Assembly (NCBI GenBank): GCA_947165405.1
Contig: CAMVAG010000069.1
Coordinates: forward strand, 1 to 9,979
DNA: 9,979 nt
DNA from: an uncultured Selenomonadales bacterium
GTDB taxonomy: Bacteria; Bacillota; Negativicutes; Selenomonadales; Selenomonadaceae
Direction: 5' to 3'
The notes beneath the pieces were generated by a model. It worked only from the letters and a program-made list of their open reading frames with translations, had not been told where the DNA came from and did not search any database. Within the stretch, counting starts at the first letter, position 1; each line of letters opens with the position of its first letter. The translations under genes and the position numbers were made by a program. Positions 7,061 to 9,979 of the stretch are shown here, one piece after another.

Positions 7061-7350
7061 TTCAATCTTGCACAGGAGAAATGGAAATCGTCGCCAAAGC
7101 CACAGGAAGCGGGAAACTCAAACTGCATCTCAGAGGAATAGATGTTCGCGACCCTGCGGATAAATCTAAGCGTATTCCATATTGGATTGATTACACAAAA
7201 TTCCTCGTGAATGAACAGGTTATCTTTGATACGCTCATTCCCGCTTGGCACGACAAACCTTATCAATACGAAATGGAAGTCAAAGCCGGCGACGAAATAA
7301 AAATAGAAATGGAGTGGTTCCCGCACAGAAGCGATATTTAAAAAATTTAC
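6965..7350 (+). repeat. Direct repeat, copy 1 (C-terminal module plus first bases of spacer)
   Basis: It aligns without any gap to 9492-9877 (constant offset 2527). Perfectly identical blocks include 6965-6987 with 9492-9514 and 7079-7112 with 9606-9639. The match continues past the stop codon for 9 bases (AAAATTTAC). Upstream of 6959 the offset becomes 2526, which locates the one-base deletion. Confidence 0.9.
6967..7341 (+). pseudogene. Out-of-frame C-terminal module of the frameshifted GT2 gene
   Basis: In the frame one base back from the upstream GT2 gene this stretch reads DAGDFQIVSVSDD, then KPAWFQKGGIGYVIQS, MEIVAKATGSGK, VRDPADKSKRIPYWIDYTK, PAWHDKPYQY and ends EWFPHRSDI with TAA at 7339-7341. 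It is closely similar to residues 694-816 of the two-domain gene at 7418-9868, so it is the detached C-terminal module. A separate start at GTG 7015 is possible on paper but has no ribosome-binding site. It would also begin in the middle of the module. The mostly synonymous differences from the sibling suggest that the module was under selection until recently. The module's function is unknown: it looks beta-rich and soluble, with conserved Trp and Tyr residues that would suit sugar binding, which is only a guess. Confidence 0.8.
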
Positions 7351-7417
7351 CTTCAATCGTCACGAGCAATATTTTATCAATGACATGTTCTGTTTAACGA
7401 AGACAAGGAGTGATTAA
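7351..7417 (+). pseudogene. Decayed 3' end of a second sulfatase-fold gene in the spacer
   Basis: The spacer before the two-domain GT2 gene reads in one frame F-NRHEQYFINDMFCL, which matches NHREKYFTNDMFYD (555-569 region) of the intact sulfatase-fold enzyme. At DNA level 7354-7393 matches 4407-4446 at about 29 of 40 bases by eye, with differences mostly at third codon positions. Directly after, CGAAGACAAGGAGTGATTAA (7398-7417) matches the last bases of the intact gene and its junction to the GT8 gene (GGAAGACAAGGAATGATTTA, 4573-4592). About 125 bases between the two blocks are missing. The spacer therefore looks like an internally deleted remnant of a sulfatase-fold gene end that still supplies the ribosome-binding site (AAGGAG, 7405-7410). 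Confidence 0.6.
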
Positions 7418-9868
7418 ATGGCTACCCCGGCAATTTCTGTGATTATCCCGATGTATAACGCGGAAAAATATATCGGCGAATGTCTCGACAGCCTCCGTGC
7501 GCAAACGTTCCACGATTTTGAAGTCATCATCGTCGATGACTGTTCCGACGACTTAAGCCGTAAAATTGTAGAAAAATATTATTTGAATTATTCCGAACAA
7601 AAATATATCCTTATCCGGCGTCAAAAGAATTCGGGGAATTTCGGATACACGGCACGCAACAGAGGTTTAAGCTATGCAAAAGGCGAGTATGTTTTCTTCC
7701 TCGATGCCGACAACATGATTACAAGTACCGCTCTTGAAGAACTTTATACTTCTGCAAAAAAATTTAACGCAGATGTCGTTTACACCGGTGCATATTACCA
7801 ATACACGATCGATAAAAATTCAGAGCTGAAACCGGACAACGAAAAAGGCATTGTCGCAGAGCAAAAGCTGACGACAAACGAGCCGCATAAACTTCTTGAA
7901 AATCTTTTGATAAACGACGGTTTTTTTTGGACTGCGTGGACAAAGTTTGTGCGGAGACAATTTTTGATAGAAAATGATATTATTTTTTACGAGCCACGCT
8001 TCGGCGGCGACTACATTTGGACAATCGAACTTCTTTGTTGCGCCAAAAGATTTGTACGAATTCCGAATGCAGTTTATCTCCGGCGTTGTGATTACGAAAC
8101 GTCGGTATCCGGCGCAAAAAGCTTGCCTGAAATTCAAATCAGAACTTGGAACACGGCATTTTTGGAAGTAACCCGGGCATTGTTCGATCTTTTAAGCAAG
8201 AGAGATGTATTTAGAATTAATCCCTCGTATTGTTATTTTGCCCAGAAAAGATTTTTTGAATTTTGTTTCGGGCGAAATCTTGAGGCACGCAATCAATTTA
8301 AGCCGGAAGAGATTTATAAAATCTTGGAACGCGAATTTGGAAATAACGACGCCTTTGAAATGATGGGAAAGTTTTTCTTAACCTTTGTCGATTCTCAACA
8401 AAAAGAAATAAACGCTCTCAAAGACAAAAAAGAGCTTGCGGCAGCTGTTCCGAAAATTTCTGTTGTTGTTCCGCTCTACAACGCCGAGAAATATATCGGC
8501 GAATGCCTCGACAGCCTTCTCCTTCAGACTTTCCAAGATTTTGAAGTTATCGTCGTCGACGACTGCTCCACCGATAATTCTATGGAAGTTGTCAAAAGTT
8601 ATGTTTCGAAATTCAACGGCCGGCTCAAATATTCCTCTACCAAAGTAAATTCGGGCGGCGGGGGCTATATTCCGCGAAATATCGGAATCGGTCTTTCTTG
8701 CGGCAAATATATATGCTTTGTAGATGCAGACGATTTCATTTTATTGACTGCGCTGGAGACCTTGTACAAGGCAGCAGAATCACATAAAGCTGACGTTGTT
8801 TATACCGGCAGCCGATATTTACTTACCGCACCCAATGAAATTATCAAACAAGACTGTGACAAAAAAAATGAGACAACTTTGGTCGTCGATGAACCCGATA
8901 AAAATCTTGATTTGTTTTTTCTTGGAAAATGCCACCATACACCGTACCAAAAATTTTGCCGCCGTGACTTTTTAATCGAAAACAATATTTTTTTCCCGGA
9001 AATAATAACTTACGGCGACTCTCTCTGGACAATTCATGTTTTTGCTTGTTCGAAAAGATTTTTGAAGATTCCCGACACACTTTATTTCTATCGTGAAAAT
9101 TTCAACTCCATTACTTTGAATAAGGGTTTGCCTGAAAAACAAATTTGTTATCGTGCGCGAGCCTTTTTACTTGCCATGAATGCCTTTCTTACTTTGTCGA
9201 AAAAAATAAATCTGCAGGAAAAAAATTTGATGTATCTGTTCCTGTTCATGAAAAATGTTTTAAACAACTACTTAAAGCGTACAGCGGACGCCGGCTCTTC
9301 CCTTTCAACAGATGAAATTTTCGAAGCTTTGTACAGTAACTTTTCCAAAGAAAATAATTCGACCGATTGGATGATGCCCTTCTTTTTTACATTTGTCGAT
9401 GAGGAAAGAAGAGCCAAAGACTACCACTCCGACATAGTTAATAATTTCAAACAATATTTCACCGCCAGATTGGATATTCAGTTGACCGGATCGGACGCGG
9501 GCGATTTTCAAATCCTTTCCGTTTCCGACGACAAAGCTGCGGTGCAGAAACCCGCTTGGCTTCAGAAAAACGGTATCGGCTATGTGATTCAATCTTATGC
9601 CGGGAAAATGGAAATCGTCGCCAAAGCCACAGGAAGCGGAAAGTGCATTTTAAAACTTAGGGGAATATTTGTTCGCGACCCTAAAGATAAATCTAAGCAT
9701 ATTCCCTATTGGATTGACTTCACAAAATTTCTCGTGAATGAACAAATCATCTTCGATAAGCTCACTCCCGCTTGGCATGATAAACCTTACAGCTACAATA
9801 TGAAAGTCACAGCCGGCGACGAAATTAAAATACAGGTTGAGTGGCTCCCGCACAGAAGCAATACTTAA
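7418..9868 (+). CDS. Two-domain GT2 glycosyltransferase with C-terminal module
   Basis: This 816-residue protein carries two complete GT2 (GT-A) domains and so may add two sugars in turn. Domain 1 (about 5-225) has ISVIIPMYNAEKYIGE, VVD-type site IVDDCSDD (38-45) and FLDADN (94-99). Domain 2 (about 346-560) has ISVVVPLYNAEKYIGE (347-362), VVDDCSTDNS (379-388) and FVDADDF (434-440). Each is followed by a helical region. The unassigned module starts near 684 (ARLDIQLT) and ends EWLPHRSNT. In the catalytic ED position both domains have G-D (GGDYIW 196-201, YGDSLW 532-537) where the preceding GT2 gene has E-D; the aspartate is kept. ATG at 7418 follows AAGGAG by 7 bases. Domain 2 plus module resembles the preceding gene far more than domain 1 does, suggesting fusion after duplication. 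No terminator follows, and another GT2 gene starts 48 bases later. Confidence 0.92.
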   Translation: MATPAISVIIPMYNAEKYIGECLDSLRAQTFHDFEVIIVDDCSDDLSRKIVEKYYLNYSEQKYILIRRQKNSGNFGYTARNRGLSYAKGEYVFFLDADNMITSTALEELYTSAKKFNADVVYTGAYYQYTIDKNSELKPDNEKGIVAEQKLTTNEPHKLLENLLINDGFFWTAWTKFVRRQFLIENDIIFYEPRFGGDYIWTIELLCCAKRFVRIPNAVYLRRCDYETSVSGAKSLPEIQIRTWNTAFLEVTRALFDLLSKRDVFRINPSYCYFAQKRFFEFCFGRNLEARNQFKPEEIYKILEREFGNNDAFEMMGKFFLTFVDSQQKEINALKDKKELAAAVPKISVVVPLYNAEKYIGECLDSLLLQTFQDFEVIVVDDCSTDNSMEVVKSYVSKFNGRLKYSSTKVNSGGGGYIPRNIGIGLSCGKYICFVDADDFILLTALETLYKAAESHKADVVYTGSRYLLTAPNEIIKQDCDKKNETTLVVDEPDKNLDLFFLGKCHHTPYQKFCRRDFLIENNIFFPEIITYGDSLWTIHVFACSKRFLKIPDTLYFYRENFNSITLNKGLPEKQICYRARAFLLAMNAFLTLSKKINLQEKNLMYLFLFMKNVLNNYLKRTADAGSSLSTDEIFEALYSNFSKENNSTDWMMPFFFTFVDEERRAKDYHSDIVNNFKQYFTARLDIQLTGSDAGDFQILSVSDDKAAVQKPAWLQKNGIGYVIQSYAGKMEIVAKATGSGKCILKLRGIFVRDPKDKSKHIPYWIDFTKFLVNEQIIFDKLTPAWHDKPYSYNMKVTAGDEIKIQVEWLPHRSNT

Positions 9869-9877
9869 AAAATTTAC
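9492..9877 (+). repeat. Direct repeat, copy 2 (C-terminal module plus first bases of spacer)
   Basis: It is the in-frame partner of 6965-7350 and has the same length. The repeat runs through the stop codon into the spacer, which shows that the duplicated unit included non-coding sequence and was not limited to the protein domain. Confidence 0.9.
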
Positions 9878-9916
9878 GTTCGTCGAATGACATGTCCGAA
9901 GAAAAGGAGTGATTAA
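9869..9916 (+). repeat. Shortened copy of the spacer before the next GT2 gene
   Basis: It shares AAAATTTAC-TTC at its left end, AATGACATGT in the middle and CGAAGA-AAGGAGTGATTAA at its right end with the spacer at 7342-7417, but is 28 bases shorter. The block covering the sulfatase-like CACGAGCAATATTTTATC is missing. It contains the ribosome-binding site AAGGAG (9904-9909) for the ATG at 9917. Confidence 0.75.
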
Positions 9917-9979
9917 ATGAAATCCCCGGCAATCTCTGTGATTATCCCGCTTTACAACGCCGAGAAATATATCGGCGAA
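9917..9979 (+). CDS. Start of a further GT2 glycosyltransferase (3' end outside window)
   Basis: Only 21 codons are visible, reading MKSPAISVIIPLYNAEKYIG and E. This is the N-terminal beta-strand and first helix of a GT2 domain, nearly the same as the start of the two-domain gene (MATPAISVIIPMYNAEKYIG). AAGGAG lies 7 bases before the ATG, in a spacer that is a shortened copy of the previous one. It is the fourth GT2 domain start in the window and shows that the array continues to the right. Confidence 0.9.
   Translation, partial: MKSPAISVIIPLYNAEKYIGE

Noticed and set aside
7015..7341. Independent gene starting at GTG 7015
   Set aside because: No ribosome-binding site, and it starts in mid-module; it is better read as the detached end of the frameshifted gene.

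Overview
The window looks like a piece of a chromosome from a Firmicutes-type anaerobe that makes an LPS-like surface glycan. The best guess is the Negativicutes (Selenomonas-like). This is an inference: ribosome-binding sites are strong AAGGAG types, GTG and TTG starts occur, intrinsic terminators are present, and the genes point to decoration of lipid-linked or surface sugars. No rRNA, tRNA, CRISPR, transposase or phage gene is visible, and no gene-free stretch exceeds about 110 bases.

Left part (1-2660). The 3' end of an unrecognised protein gene runs rightward and meets a small leftward hypothetical gene (800-1009) at a bidirectional terminator. A divergent gap of about 100 bases then leads to a 515-residue DASS/SLC13-family anion (dicarboxylate-type) symporter.

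Right part (2662-9979). A near-consensus promoter (TTGACA, 17-base spacer, TAAAAT) lies one base after the symporter stop codon and overlaps a hairpin plus T-run. It appears to drive a rightward surface-glycan operon. The genes are a membrane sulfatase-fold phosphoethanolamine-transferase-like enzyme, a GT8 glycosyltransferase with an extra C-terminal domain, and a tandem series of related GT2 glycosyltransferases. The GT2 series consists of one frameshifted gene, one 816-residue gene with two GT2 domains, and the first 21 codons of another. The first two GT2 genes share a nearly identical C-terminal module of about 130 residues that I cannot assign. In the first gene a one-base deletion pushes that module out of frame.

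The transferases presumably build a short glycan and the membrane enzyme adds a phosphoethanolamine-type group to it. The most interesting part is the history written in the GT2 array. Catalytic domain, C-terminal module and spacer are all duplicated. The spacer before the two-domain gene contains what reads as a decayed, internally deleted 3' end of a second sulfatase-fold gene. A heptanucleotide tandem repeat inside the intact sulfatase-fold gene is a possible on/off slippage site. I see no clearly unprecedented system, but the array looks like an actively shuffling glycosyltransferase locus.
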